DNA of 64,000 nt from Aralia elata (GCA_034770075.1 CM068385.1:48072721-48136720); one strand, 5' to 3'. Positions 1 to 11,894 are shown, counted from the first letter of the stretch. Numbers and translations are program-made. The notes: generated by a model from the sequence alone, not told the origin.

Positions 1-223
1 TGATGCATTGAGCCAAGGTTGCATCATCTTGCCACTTTCTGAAAGTAGCAATCTCTTCCTCAGAGGCTGTTTCTGCAACATTTGCAGGGACTGGCGAATT
101 TAGGACATAAGAAATCTTTTCAGCAGTGAGAACAATTCTCAGATTTCTTAACCAGACCGTGTAATTCGGTCCGGTCAGTTTGTTAGCATCAAGTATGCTA
201 CACAGTGATAGTGAGTTTGACAT
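1..223 (-). pseudogene. gag: copia gag N-terminus, copy 1 (runs off window)
   Basis: Start codon at 221-223, reading leftward off the window for about 74 codons without a stop. The protein begins MSNSLSLCSILDANKLTGPN and continues with a YTVWLRNLRIVL block, the recognisable start of plant Ty1/copia gag (the LDANKLxGxNYxxW motif of the capsid-like domain). Gag forms the cytoplasmic virus-like particle. The visible part is open, but the element around it is decayed and this copy is the product of a tandem duplication, so a functional protein is unlikely. It is annotated as a fragment because the C-terminus is outside the window. Confidence 0.85.
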
Positions 224-859
224 TTTTAAATTCTGCATGTGAAAATAGACAACATTTTAGCATTCATTAATTTAATTAATTACCAAAACAAATTAAGTCT
301 TTATTTAAATTGGTATCTCCCACTATTTTCATCAAACTATATTACCCTCATTATATAGTTCGGCAAATCTAATTAAAGATTTGCTAGTGAGATTAAAGAC
401 CACATTTCAAATGTATATAGCCTTGTGTGTGCACAACAAACTATATATAAATAAATAGGTAGACAACTATTGTCAATTACATCACTATGTAACTCCTTGT
501 ATTTTGCCTCTTAGATTATAAAGGTCAAGTGTGTCCACATCCGAACTAAAATAATCTAAGTTAAGTCCAACCTAGCACTTCTATATATATGAAGAGAAAA
601 AAACTGCCCTTATGCGTGCACAACAAAGCAGTAATGTTCAATTCCTTAATAAGCATCAAATGTGATAAAACAACATCTTAAATATTTAATACTCGCCTTG
701 TGTGTGCACAACAAACTCATATTAAATATTTAATACTCTATTGTTTTACCATGCTAGAAGGCGACGTTCGATATTCCTAATATCTTTGAACGCTTAGGAC
801 TTAATATTATTTCTTTGAGGGGTTTGTTATTATTAGTCTCATCTTGTTTAGCGCGCATG

Positions 860-860
<1 letters not shown>

Positions 861-904
<44 letters not shown>
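861..904. repeat. AT microsatellite
   Basis: About 20 uninterrupted AT dinucleotides. The equivalent site in the second leader copy (about 2389-2400) has only about six, so the tract expanded or contracted after the duplication. Confidence 0.95.
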
Positions 905-909
<5 letters not shown>

Positions 910-1322
910 TCAAAATAATATTTAACAAGACAAGCATGTTGTATAATATATAATATATATATATATATAGTAATCATGCACATATAGAATACTATATTTT
1001 ACCCGGATTGATTGTGGACTTTTATTCTAGTTTGGTTCACTAGAGCCACCAAGTGAACCAAAAGGTCAAACTTAGGGTGCAAGATTAAAATTTAAATATA
1101 ACTATTACATTTAAACTCAGGCTCCATTACAAACGGGTCTTCATGCGCTCCTTGCTCCTTTGTGTCCAATTCTTCAAAATTAATTCTAACTAGTCCTATT
1201 ATAAAAACTATTTACAATAAATAGAAACCTTGATCAACAGTCAAGGGGAAGTACATAGGAGGGAGATAGAATTTTACATTAAGAAAAATTACAGAAGACG
1301 AGGTACGCAGACCCCATTTATA

Positions 1323-1745
1323 ATTGTTCAATCAGATTGATCATTTTAGGACATATGTCTGTACTATAGTGCCATCGGTCATTCTAGATCGGAAAAGCTC
1401 CTTAGATATCTGATATCTAATAGTCCTACTTTCCTCACCATTCAACTCCTTGAATGTGCAGGAGTACAGTAGGAGCATCCATAGTTTCATGCTAACGCTG
1501 AAGCTTGTTACTCATAGATACGAGCATGATGCATTGAGCCAACTGTGCATCATCTTGCCACTTTCTAAAAGTAGCAATATCTTCCTCAGAGGCATTGTCT
1601 GCAACCATTGTAGGGATAGGCATATTAAGGACATGAGATAGTTTTTCAGCCTTGAGAACTATTCTCAGATTCTTTAACCAGTCTTTTTAATTTGGTCCGG
1701 TTAATTAGCATCTAATATGCTCCGCAGTGATAGTAAATTAGACAT
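1323..1745 (-). pseudogene. gag: copia gag N-terminal half, copy 2, degenerate
   Basis: Start codon at 1743-1745. The first residues MSNLLSLRSILDAN match copy 1, then a small deletion puts the frame into a stop. Downstream, gag-like segments are still readable among stops: an MSNKLQR block, and a YQISKELFRSRMTDGT-like block near 1350-1400, typical of plant copia gag. The segment ends where copy 1 of the leader begins at about 1322. It is a clear pseudogene fragment. Confidence 0.8.
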
Positions 1746-2814
1746 TGTAAAATTTTGTAAATGAATTTGTAATTTAACAACATTTTAGCATACATTCATT
1801 TCTTAATTAATTACCAAAATAAATTAAGTCTTTATTTTAAATTGGTATCTCTCACTTTTTCATCAAACAATATTACCCTCAACATATACAGTTCGACAAA
1901 TCTAATTAAAGATTTGCTAGTGAGATTAAAGATCCTATTTCAAATGTATATAGCCTTGTGTGACACAACAAACGATATATAAATAAACAGGTAGACAACT
2001 ATTGTCAATTACATCACTATGTAACTCCTTGTATTTTGCCTCTTAGATTACTTTGATCAAGTGTGATACATCCGAATCAAAATTATCCAAGTTAAGTCCA
2101 ACCTAGCACTTCCATATATTCGAAAGAAAAACACTGTCCTTGTGTGACACAACAAAACAGCATCGTTCAGTCTATTTATAAACATCAAATGTGATAAAGC
2201 AACATCTTAAATATTTAATACTTGCCTTGTGTGACACAACAAACTCATATTAAATGTTTAATACTCTATCGCTTTACCATGCTAGAAGGCGACGTTCGAT
2301 ATTCCAAATATCTTTGAACGCTTAGGACTTAATATAATTTCTTTGAGGGGTTTGTTATTATTGTCTCATCTTGTTTAGCGCATGCACATATATATATATA
2401 AAATACGCGTCATATTATTTAACATGCGAAGCATGTTGTATAATATATAATATATATACATAGTAAGCATGCACATATAGAATACAATATTCTACCCGGA
2501 TTGATTATGGACTTTTATTCTAGTTTGGTTCACTAGAGCCACCAAGTGAACCAAAAGGTCAAACCTAGGGTGCAAGAACAAAATTTAAATATAACTATTA
2601 CATTTAAACCCAGGTTCTATTAAAAACGGGTCTTCAAGCGCTCCTTGCTCCTTTGTCTCTAATTCTTCAAGTAATTCTAACTAAACCTATTACATAAACT
2701 ATTTACAATAAATAGAAACCTTGATCAGCAGTCGAGGGGAGGTACATAGGAGGAAGATAAAATTTACATCAAGAAAAACTAGAGAAGACGAGGTATGCAG
2801 ACTCTATTTATAAA

Positions 2815-3652
2815 AACCCATTCATTCAAGCATCCACTAAAATAAATCCAATCACACATTGGTCAGTAGTCCATAATCAATCCCTATTTATTATCATACA
2901 TATCTCTATATGTATCAATAAATAACATTCATCTCATGAATAATAAAACCATTCCATATATGCATTGATATCATTTAATGGGCAATTAAAAGTTTACCAG
3001 AAATCCAATTTTGAAACAAAAATAAACTCCTTTATTTTAATTAAAATTTAAATCATAATAAACCTATTTATTTTATTTTATCCAATTTTGAATAAAAATA
3101 AACTCTTTTATTTTTAATCAAATTAAAAATCAAAATAAACTCTTTTATTTCAATTAACATGGAATCCAATTTTAAGTTCAAAACAAACTCTTTTATTTTA
3201 ACTTAAAATTGTTGGAAAATAAAATATGTTGAATCATATTCCTTATCAAAATAAACATCTTTATTTTTAAGGAAACATGAAATCCTATTCCATATGTGAA
3301 TAAACTCCTTTATTCTAGGAAACATGGAATCCTATTCCAAATGTGAATAAACTCTTTTATTCTAGTTAACGTATAATCCAATTCCAAGTTCAAATAAACT
3401 TTTAATTTTAATTATATTTCAATTCAAAATAAACCTTTTATCTTAATTGAAAATAAATAAAATAAAAATAAAAAATTTTCAAAATCTGCAGACCGGTGCG
3501 ACCACGCTGCACCCTAGAAATGATTTCTGGGTTCGGGCGCGGCCGCGCCGCGTAGCAGACTTCGATTTTTTTTTTCATTGCCCAGAAAATCGATCCAATC
3601 GCATACCCATACATACATAGAATCATAATAATCGATAATTAGCACAAGGTTA
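2815..3652 (-). other. copia A 5' leader with AT-rich short repeats
   Basis: Between the PBS and the duplicated block. Positions 3005-3445 hold about nine imperfect copies of an AAATAAACTCxTTTATTTT unit. At 3480-3560 lies an isolated GC-rich patch with a perfect 14-bp palindrome, GGCGCGGCCGCGCC, at 3536-3549. No plausible gene was seen; a 62-codon open frame at 3438-3626 has no recognisable content. Confidence 0.75.
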
Positions 3653-3665
3653 GGCTCTGATACCA
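3653..3665 (-). promoter_or_regulatory. Primer-binding site (initiator tRNA-Met)
   Basis: On the minus strand the sequence reads TGGTATCAGAGCC, one base after the LTR end. This is the standard plant PBS complementary to the 3' end of initiator tRNA-Met. It fixes both the LTR boundary at 3667 and the minus orientation of the element. Confidence 0.95.
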
Positions 3666-3666
3666 C

Positions 3667-5342
3667 TGTTAGGTTTGTATATAGCGCGAATTACATAAAT
3701 AGTGCGGAAGCGCAATAAAACGGATTTTAAATATTTTCATACAAACCATCACCATGATCATCCTTGTGATTAATTATCAATTAAACGAAAAAGATAGAGA
3801 TATAGAATTATACCTTTGTAGAATCATGCTTTCACAGGTACGAGTTCACCTCCAAATCCTTCGCGTTCTCCTTGAATTCCACTGATTAAATTCCTTCCTT
3901 TGATCAACGTTAGCCACCCAAGTGTTTGGCCTCTAGAGGTGATCCACCAAGGAATAATAGTTGTTCAAGAAGATGGGTATTGGCAAAACCCTAGTTTCTA
4001 TCTCTATAGAACTTGCAAGTACTCTCTCTCTCCAATTCTTAGAGAAGAGTGTGTAACTGTCTAACCCCAAATCATGATAAGAGTCCTCTTATTTATAGAT
4101 ATAAGGACCCTCCTAAACTATTTAGGATTAGAGTTTATATTCTAATTAAACTCCTTTAATTAATTATACTCCTAATTCAATTAGGAATGCATGAGAGAGT
4201 ACTTCTATTAATTAATTCTCAATCCCTATTAGGAATTAAATAATAGTAACGGTAATAATAATAATAATAAGACTCCTCTTATTAATTTATATTTAATATT
4301 TCCAAAATATTAAATAATAAATATTAAGCTATTTAATTTATTCTATCTCCATAGATTAAATTAAATACTCTTAACTTATTATTACGATTATGCCATTACT
4401 TCTTAAACAAATATTTTCCTTTTGCGGTGTGACACTTTAGGTTCTCTATATTAAACTAGTTGTGAATAAATCAATTAGAATAATTCTAATTTTATTTAAA
4501 TAAATAAATTAAACTATTTAATTCATTTAAATAAATAATATTTATTCTACAATAAGGGTAAGCCCCCTTAGCGATCAACGACTTTCCAAATAATATAAAT
4601 TTCAACATTAATCACAAAAGAACCTTTCAGTGCATAGTTACCATACAATTCAATCCTTCTACCATACAATGTCCCAATTAAATATAAGACATGAAATTAC
4701 TGTCAAGTCTTATTTTATTTAATTATATGTATTTCGATTCTCAAATGCACAACTCTGATTAATGCAAATTAGAAACTCCTTTCTAATTTCATTCTGCTTT
4801 GCCAAAGACTTCTGAGTTGTCATTTATCGAATCACATAGGACATTCTCTCCTTTTACTAGAAGTGGTAGATTCTTTGTCGACCATTCACCTATCTCCATG
4901 TACAACTTATTATACCCAATCATACCCTTTGATATATCCTAAGGGTCTTAAGGGACATGTCAAAGTATAACTCACCATACACAAGATACTATGATGATCT
5001 TAAGTCCAAGGATCACTTGTACTACTATCACTAGAGGAATTCCTATTGACAGGCGAGTAAAACTCCATTAGGTATTCCTTAGCGAGCCACGTTCAGTGAA
5101 CTTATTCTCTAATAAGCACCTACATACTTGCTTTAGTGTCTCCACACAAATGATTATGAGATCAATCATCCTCTTCATAAGAGAAAGCAACGTATGTACT
5201 AATCTATCCGGATTCACTAATACCCTTTTTAGTAATCCATTGATTAGGAACGATTTTATTTTATGAGCTATCTAGAATTTAGATCTCATTAGCATGATCA
5301 CCATCATGATTCTAAAAGCATTGCTCAAAACTATGGGTTTAT
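3667..5342 (-). mobile_element. copia A 5' LTR, left part
   Basis: Begins TGTTAGG beside the PBS and is colinear with the LTR at 34828-36630. The last five bases (TTTAT, 5338-5342) are the target-site duplication of the Ogre/Tat insertion. The LTR resumes at 16071. It is AT-rich with no convincing ORF. Confidence 0.92.
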
Positions 5343-7387
5343 TGTCGACGCCGGGTTTTCGTCTCTGATGCGATTGCTTGTCCTTTTCCGATTTTAGCCT
5401 TTGTTATTAGATGATTTTGGAAAAGGTCGGCATTGATGTCGACGGGGTTTTGAAAGATCGTTTTTATGATGAGCCAATTAACCAGAGTCGCCAGTTGGTA
5501 TATTTGAAATAGATGTACCAACTCATCCGAGTTTTCGTTTTTTTATAAATTGATGGCTCATACGTGACTCCGAATTAATTGGTCTGCGAACCGAGATTCA
5601 TAGAGTTCGGAGGCTTGCTTAAGCGAGGGGAAGGTGTTAGGCATCCCCCGACTTCCGTGAAACACGGTTACCGCAATCTTGATGCTTTTCCTATCCTTTT
5701 AATTCTTGAATGTGTGCGTGCGCGTGTGTGTGTGTGCCTATGTGAATGTTGTGGTGAGTTTGTATGAAAGAATCATTTGGATTTTTTAGGGAAAGTCGTG
5801 CTTTAATTTGAGAACGCTTCAGAATGTCTTTTCGGCATACACGATAAAGCTTTATGAGAAAGGTTTGATTTTAATTGTCAAAACTACAAGATTTTCATTA
5901 TGTGTCATTTCGGCAAATAAGAGTTTTTAAACCTTCGTCAAAATAGGAATCGAGATCTATACGTTGCTTTCGTAACTTAAATGATGGGCAACTTCTAAAA
6001 TCTCTTTAACCCTATGCACAACGGTTTAATAAAACGTCATTTGTTTCACAAAACCATTTCTTGTGATGTTTGAAAACAATTTTCTTTATCTTTCTCGTTG
6101 AAATATAAATCGACATTCATTAGCACTTCCCATTTATTAACCTCGCGATGCTAATAGCCTAGTTTGATTGATTTTATGAAAATCTTATCATTTAGCTTTG
6201 AAATCAATTTCGTGTCATAAATCAAATCAAGTATTAAAATGCGTGGAGCTATTCATGGGCATGTAAGCCATCCGAATAACCCCAACGCCCACACTCACAT
6301 ATTTCACTATTACGGGGCCTTAAACACGATTCTCGCCTTGGCGTCGTTTTAAGGCCCGAAGATTACATGTTCACAATGAAGATTACATCGTTTCTACGAT
6401 CTACATCAAAAGACGTCCATCATCAGATTCGGACCACGGGGTCGCTTTCCTAGGCTCACATCCACAATTTATACACACCCACGTAATGGATACTACAAAA
6501 ATTAAACAAGCTAAAATCGCCAAATAGATATCATCGGGCCATTAGGAAGAATTTCGTTCCATTTGGAACCCTCACTAATAGTCTTCAATCCATTGATCCA
6601 CAACAATATACAAGAAAAACTACATCTCACACAACCCAATTGACAAGAAGATTAACAAAATGGTATACAAAAATTGCTATGGAAATAATCTTTTCACCTT
6701 GCAAATAATCCTCACAATAGGTATGAATTTATGTATTGAGTAGAATAGAAGATATATGATATATAATCTTACATAAAAGATATAATTCCTCACTTCTTAT
6801 CTCTCTTTTCTCTCTATTTTCCTTGCAAATTCTTGCTATTTCTCCCTCAATTTCCGAGCTTTTTGGCTGCTGCTGATTCCTTCTTCCTCCAAATCTGCTC
6901 AACCCCCTGGATGAAATGAAGAAACTGAGCTGAAATAGGCTGGCCTAGGGCAGCCGCAGATTGATCTGCGGCTTGGCCGCAAATTCATCTACGGCTGGCT
7001 GGCCCACCAGCCACTCAGCCTGGTTTCGAGTTCCGTGTTTCGAGTTCCGTGTTTTTAAAAGGCGCACTCATTGGCCGCAGATCAATCCGCGGCTGGCTGG
7101 CTTGACTTTCTCGATTTTTGTGCTACGCCTCAATTCTCGTGTCGTGACGTCGGTTTTCGCCGACATGTTCATATTTTGCAGTCCGGGAATTACTGGGAGA
7201 CGCAACACATCATTCGGAAATGCTCAAATCAGACAGCCCTGTTGTCACGTCGGTTTCGATTGTAAATCGTCGCGGTGGCGTCGAGTGTTCGTACTTGTCC
7301 ATCCTTTGCTCTCGCAGGCCGGCTCATTTGACGGATTTGCCCTCCTATCAGGGTTAGTATACGAAGTGCAAAATTTGGGTGTCTACA
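5343..7387 (-). mobile_element. Ogre/Tat 3' LTR
   Basis: 2045 bp, differing from the partner LTR at only scattered positions. Contains a GT-rich microsatellite (about 5706-5720, longer in the partner) and a GC-rich inverted-repeat block at 6953-7100, including the perfect inverted repeat GCCGCAGATTGATCTGCGGC (6953-6972). Short open frames here are not convincing genes. Confidence 0.95.
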
Positions 7388-7440
7388 GCTGCCCCTCTTT
7401 ATCATGTTTATAAAATGTTAAATGAAATGAACATGATAAA
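7388..7440 (-). promoter_or_regulatory. Ogre/Tat polypurine tract with adjacent 11-bp hairpin
   Basis: On the minus strand AAAGAGGGGCAGC (7388-7400) directly precedes the 3' LTR and is the plus-strand primer PPT. It abuts a perfect 11-bp inverted repeat, TTTATCATGTT and AACATGATAAA (7398-7408 and 7430-7440), with a 21-nt loop. The stem overlaps the 5' end of the PPT. Confidence 0.8.
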
Positions 7441-7989
7441 GAAATAGACACCCGACGCATGAATGACAGTTCACAAGAATGACAATACATACATGATGCA
7501 GCAATGCAACTTATGATGCAACACGAGATGTAAGGCATGCAAAACATTCGTAAAGGTGTCAATGCATCAATCCCCGCCCGCCTTGTTAGTCGACGGGTTT
7601 CATCTTCCAATCGGTCGTCTCGTGATCACCAGGTCTCGTATCCGGTTGATTGTCTTGTGAGTGTCGGGTCTCGTATCCGGTCGCTCGTCTGGTCGGGGCC
7701 GGGTCTCGTATCCGGTCATCCATCTCGTAATCACCTTATTGCATCGCATTGTCATCAGAGGAAGTTATTCTCCTGACTAGCTTGAAAGGCATCCTTGGAA
7801 TTCGTCCTCGTACATCGTTCTTGGCAGCCATTACTTTTGACTCAGATAGGCTAGGACCTTGATACCTAACCTGCATGGATCACGTACAGAGTTATCATCT
7901 ATTCAATGCATGTGAAACAACATTTAAAATGCAAATTTGCTGAAAAATGACCCTATACAGTCTCTTGATACTGTTCTACAGATGTCATC
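7441..7989 (-). other. Ogre/Tat 3' untranslated region with short repeats
   Basis: Non-coding. At 7607-7735 three imperfect copies of a block containing GGTCTCGTATCCGGT are spaced about 45 bases apart. A 75-codon open frame (7383-7610, minus) crosses the LTR boundary and has no recognisable content. Confidence 0.6.
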
Positions 7990-8062
7990 ATTTGTCGGGG
8001 TTTGCTTGGATCTCAGCCCTTCCTAGGGATCGCTCACTTTTTGGATATTAGCCCTTCCCAGG

Positions 8063-8238
8063 TGTTGTTCACCACCTTGTTGTGGTTCGTTTGGATGCCT
8101 TCCCAGGTTTGCTCACCACCTTGCTGCGGTTTGCTTGGATGCCTTCCCAGGTTTGCTCACCACCTTGTTGTGGTTTGCTTGGATGCCTTCCCAGGTTTGC
8201 TCACCACCTTGTTGTGGTTTGCTTGGATGCCTTCCCAG
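8063..8238 (-). repeat. Tandem array, 44-bp unit, four copies
   Basis: Four head-to-tail units beginning TTTGCTCACCACCTTG and ending GATGCCTTCCCAGG. They share the TTCCCAGG end with the longer array that follows, so one probably evolved from the other. Confidence 0.9.
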
Positions 8239-9165
8239 GATCACTTCTTGTTTGGATACCAGCCCTTCCCAGGGGTCACTGATTGTTTGGATACCAGCCC
8301 TTCCCAGGGGTCTTTGATTGGTTGGATACCAACCGTTCTTTGGGATGTTAGTTGTTTGGATCTCAGCCCTTCCCAGGGTGTTAGTTGTTTGGATCTCAGC
8401 CCTTCCCAGGGTGTTAGTTGATTGGTTGGATACCAGCCCTTCCCAGGGTGTTAGTTGATTGGTTGGATACCAGCCCTTCCCAGGGTGTTAGTTGATTTGT
8501 TGGATACCAGCCCTTCCCAGGGTGTTAGTTGATTTGGATCTCAGCCCTTCCCAGGGTGTTAGTTGATTGGTTGGATATCAGCCCTTCCCAGGGTGTTAGT
8601 TGATTTGGATCTCAGCCCTTCCCAGGGTGTCAGTTGTTTGGATCTCAGCCCTTCCCAGGTTTTTTTTTTGATTTTTTTTTTGGATACCAGCCCTTCCCAG
8701 GGGTTGTTGATTTTTTTTTGATACCAGCCCTTCCCAGGGATCGTTGATTTTTGGATACCAGCCCTTCCCAGGGATTGTTGATTTTTTTAGATACCAGCCC
8801 TTCCCAGGGATTGTTGATTTTTTTGGATACCAGCCCTTCCCAGGGATCGTTGATTTTTAGATACCAGCCCTTCCCAGGGATTATTGATTTTTTTGGATAC
8901 CAACCCTTCCCAGGGATTGTTGATTTTTGGATACCAGCCCTTCCCAGGGATCGTTAATTTTTGGATACCAGCCCTTCCCAGGGATTGTTGATTTTTTTGG
9001 ATACCAGCCCTTCCCAGGGATTGTTGATTTTTTTGGATACCAGCCCTTCCCAGGGATCGTTGATTTTTGGATACCAGCCCTTCCCAGGGATTGTTGATTT
9101 TTTTGGATACCAGCCCTTCCCAGGGATTGTTGATTTTTGGATACCAGCCCTTCCCAAGGATCGTT
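8239..9165 (-). repeat. Tandem array, 35-37-bp unit, about 25 copies
   Basis: Each unit contains GGATACCAGCCCTTCCCAGG followed by a variable spacer. The first part uses a GTGTTAGTTGATTGGT spacer, the second a GATTGTTGATTTTTTT spacer. Because many units are 36 bp, open frames run through on both strands (for example 8881-9496 minus), but they are periodic artefacts. Ogre/Tat elements are known to carry such hypervariable 3' arrays and to seed satellite DNA from them. Confidence 0.95.
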
Positions 9166-10381
9166 GACTTGATTTAAGTGATTTCTTGAAGTGGGATGTG
9201 TGATCGGCTTCTGTCCTGGATCTCCCACCAACATCGTCCACGTACCATGCCGTAAAAGCCATCACGATCTGATCATTTGTGAGGTTGAAAGCGACGTGCT
9301 TGTACTTTCCCCTGAAGATTTTCATTTTGATCGTACATATATGCATGCAACGGATGTTTATGCATGATCTGGCAGATATGTTATGGACAGATGCATGTGC
9401 ACACATATGTTCAGATAGAAATGACCCCTGTTCAGTCAAATGATACGATTCGATAGTCGTTGTTGCTTGCCAACATTTGATTGGATCACGCCTCATCGTG
9501 AAGTGTTGTTTCTAGACTTCAACATTGGTGTGGTATTCTGCCTGTTCTTGGCCGTCTTCATTTCATCGAGTTGAGGCAGTCTGTTTCGCTCTTTGTGATG
9601 ATTGACAGCTATGTTGGGCTCCTCGGCCTTTCGATCGTTTCTGCTGGCCGATATGCTGTTGTCCCGCATTATATAATCCTTTATATGCTCATGCGCGTGG
9701 ATCATTTGGGATATCGAGGCAGTGATAGTCAGGATTGGGGAGAAGCCCAATGACGAGAAGTTTTGTGCAGCCTCAGCTTCCTTCCATTTCACGATTCTTA
9801 ACTGCCCCAGCCTTGGCACGTGTTGTTACCAAGGATTTATATCGAAAACTCGCGATGTTGACCGTGCTGAGTTATCCACAGCTCTGCAAGATCCTGCATA
9901 TCATATGACTAACAAATGCCACAACTTGAAGGCTCGGGCCGTTAGTGTTAGTTCAACACAAAGATATTATAATCTCGACAAAAATGCAGTTAAAGCACAT
10001 GAAATTGAATATCTACTGATCGCACAATCTAGCAAGTTGTGAACCGTGAATGTACTAGATTGGAAGTTTTTTTTTTTTTTTTCTTCAATCCCTCGTGAGT
10101 TGATGATCTTCTATTTGATGAGTTATGAAATCGTAAGAACACCTTCAAGCATTCATGGTCATTATAGGTGAGTAAGGTCGAACTCAAAAGCACTACCTTC
10201 CCTCGTCAAAGGCACTCTGTCTCCATTCTCGACAACGTCCTTAGCAGGATTGACGTCATATGACAAATGCACTGTGCGATGCAGCATTCAGTAGGGGTTT
10301 CTCTTTCCTGACTTTTTGTTTAAGGCCGAGAGTTTTTTTTTTCATATTATCCTTTCTTTTTATTAGCCCACTTCACTTGTC
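9166..10381 (-). other. Unassigned Ogre/Tat 3' region
   Basis: No recognisable coding sequence. Short open frames (9493-9819 minus, 9722-10042 plus) lack family resemblance. A poly-T run lies at about 10068-10083. Relics of pol were looked for and not found. Confidence 0.5.
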
Positions 10382-10520
10382 TCGTTTTCTTAGGCTACTC
10401 AAAGTCACCCATTTAACGAGTTTTGGACCAATGACTCCCGAACCAGACGGTTTTGGGGCATTAGGTGTGCAGACACCCCTCCGGGTTTATTTACTCGAGT
10501 AACAAAGGCCACGGTTCGAG
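10382..10520 (-). ncRNA. Structured repeat motif, Ogre copy 1
   Basis: One of three related units of about 130 nt. Read on the element-sense (minus) strand, one stem is GGTGT-CTGC-ACACC and the next is AACCG-TC-TGGTT flanked by CCC and GGG. It also contains the 12-bp palindrome TTACTCGAGTAA. The same motif occurs in Athila F at 24855-24981. Calling it a structured RNA is inference from pairing that is preserved while the sequence changes. Confidence 0.6.
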
Positions 10521-10570
10521 ACAAGCTGGTGGTTTGCCCCATTCATTCTTTGCTTGACCTTGCGCAAGAT

Positions 10571-10701
10571 TCGTTTTCTTAGGCTTGAGTTACCCATGTA
10601 GCGAGTGTTAGGCCGGTGACTCCCAAGCCAGACGGCTTTAGGGCACCAGATGCAGAGACACCCTTTAGGCTTAATTACTCGAGTAGCCCATGCCACGATT
10701 C
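10571..10701 (-). ncRNA. Structured repeat motif, Ogre copy 2
   Basis: Second unit, about 189 bases from the first. Sense-strand stems: GGGTGT-CTCT-GCATCT, where every pair is Watson-Crick or G-U, and AAGCCG-TC-TGGCTT. In the latter the third pair is G-C where copy 1 has A-U, a compensatory change. Confidence 0.6.
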
Positions 10702-10731
10702 AAATCTGCTCGGGCCTCCTCTACTGTAATG

Positions 10732-10869
10732 CTCGTTTTCTTAGGCTCTGAGTTACCCATGTAACAAGTGTTGGGCCAGCGACTCCCAAACCAGATGGCT
10801 TTAGGGCACCAGGTGTAGAGACACCCCTCGGGCTTAATTACTCGAATAACCCAGGCCACGATTCGAGAC
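10732..10869 (-). ncRNA. Structured repeat motif, Ogre copy 3
   Basis: Third unit. Sense-strand stems: GGGTGT-CTCT-ACACCT and AAGCCA-TC-TGGTTT. The third pair of the second stem is G-U, intermediate between the A-U and G-C forms. GTTAC-ATGG-GTAAC forms a third possible small hairpin in this copy only. Confidence 0.6.
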
Positions 10870-11894
10870 ATTAGCTTGATAATCATTTATCGTCTGACTT
10901 CTTGATATTAGCTTGATAATTATCGACTGTCTGACTACGTGTTTAATTGCCATCAACGTCGTCATAGTTTTATACCCCACAACTGAAAGTTTGTGCAATG
11001 CAAAGTGAAGACTGGCACATGAGGTCGATCCTGTCGTAAACGTTGCTTTGAATTAAGGCTTTGTACCCGATCAAAAGGTTGAATAGCCTTCTAATCATAC
11101 TCACGATCGTGCTCCACGGATGCTTGTCAGAATTAATCCGATTCCTATCAAGTCAAATAAAATCCCCTTTCACGCGGGTCACCGTATCCCGGGAAAACTA
11201 TGCATGACAAATGCCAGATGATCGTAGCATTTGATGATGATGGTGCATGTTGACGAGATTGTTGCATGGGTGCCAATTTGCATGCCGTCATTTCCTGGGT
11301 AGTTGACAAATGCCCCAGCGTTGAGTTGCTTTTGTTGTGATCTCCCTCGTACTGGTTGCATCGGCATCTCACTGGGCTGACAAAAGATCCGGTCCTTTGA
11401 CCTGTTGAAAGATTTGGAGGATTTTTGATCCAGTGTTAAGTTTTTTTTTTTTTTTTTTTGCCCCTACTCCGGGTTCTTCGAGATCGTTTGGGGGTTATGA
11501 TGTTTGATGGCGATGGTTTGGTTTAAGTCGGGTTTGGGTTTATCTTCGACCCATCCCTCGATCTCGTCAGGCGTATTGTCGATATCTGTCTCGTTTTGCT
11601 CAATCGCCATCAGATCGAAATCTAACTTTATACCAAAATCGTGATCCTCCTTCAAATTTGGCCATATTGCTTGTCAGGCTAGAATGCTTCAAATCGGGGT
11701 GCGGCCATTAAAACAAAAAATGATTGTCATATATATAACACATTTCAGCACATGATCTTCCTTTTGGATAACATGACAAAATGACATGAGCGTGCAGGGA
11801 CTTGAAATAAAACTCAGAATTTTAAAACCCAATGATCTTCCACTGGCCGGGATTCACTGCCATACTTCTGGATTTACCCCTTTCCCCATCATTC
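10870..11894 (-). other. Unassigned region downstream of Ogre gag
   Basis: In an autonomous Ogre this is where protease and pol would begin. Two short open frames on the minus strand (11464-11655, acidic; 11148-11372) may be relics of a gag-protease linker, but neither shows a protease DTG/DSG motif or any RT motif. A poly-T run lies at 11443-11459. Confidence 0.45.

Larger units (their letters stand above)
1..2814. repeat. Large tandem duplication of copia leader plus gag start
   Basis: Positions 1-1322 and about 1526-2814 are aligned copies of one sequence: gag start, then an AT-rich leader containing repeated CCTTGTGTG...CAACAAAC blocks. The copies differ by many small changes and by a large difference in an AT microsatellite. 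The intervening 1323-1525 is more distal gag sequence, so the order on the minus strand is leader, gag fragment, leader, gag. This is what unequal recombination or reverse-transcriptase template switching inside one element would produce. The copies are diverged, so the event is not recent. Confidence 0.85.

Noticed and set aside
6961..7413. 150-codon plus-strand ORF in the Ogre LTR (also 15662-16079)
   Set aside because: Antisense to the element, not matched in length between the two LTRs, composed of GC inverted-repeat sequence, and without family resemblance.
8002..9496. Long open frames on both strands over the tandem array
   Set aside because: The 36-bp unit is a multiple of three, so frames stay open by periodicity. 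Repeats of PSQGLLIF or PGKGWYPK type match no protein and appear on both strands.
10382..10869. tRNA or SINE origin of the structured motif (GGTTCGAGAC, B-box-like)
   Set aside because: No A-box at proper spacing, no poly-A or target duplications, and the B-box-like word is not placed consistently in the Athila copy.
11148..11655. Ogre protease relic
   Set aside because: No DTG or DSG motif and no flanking RT; the acidic linker-like ORF alone is insufficient.
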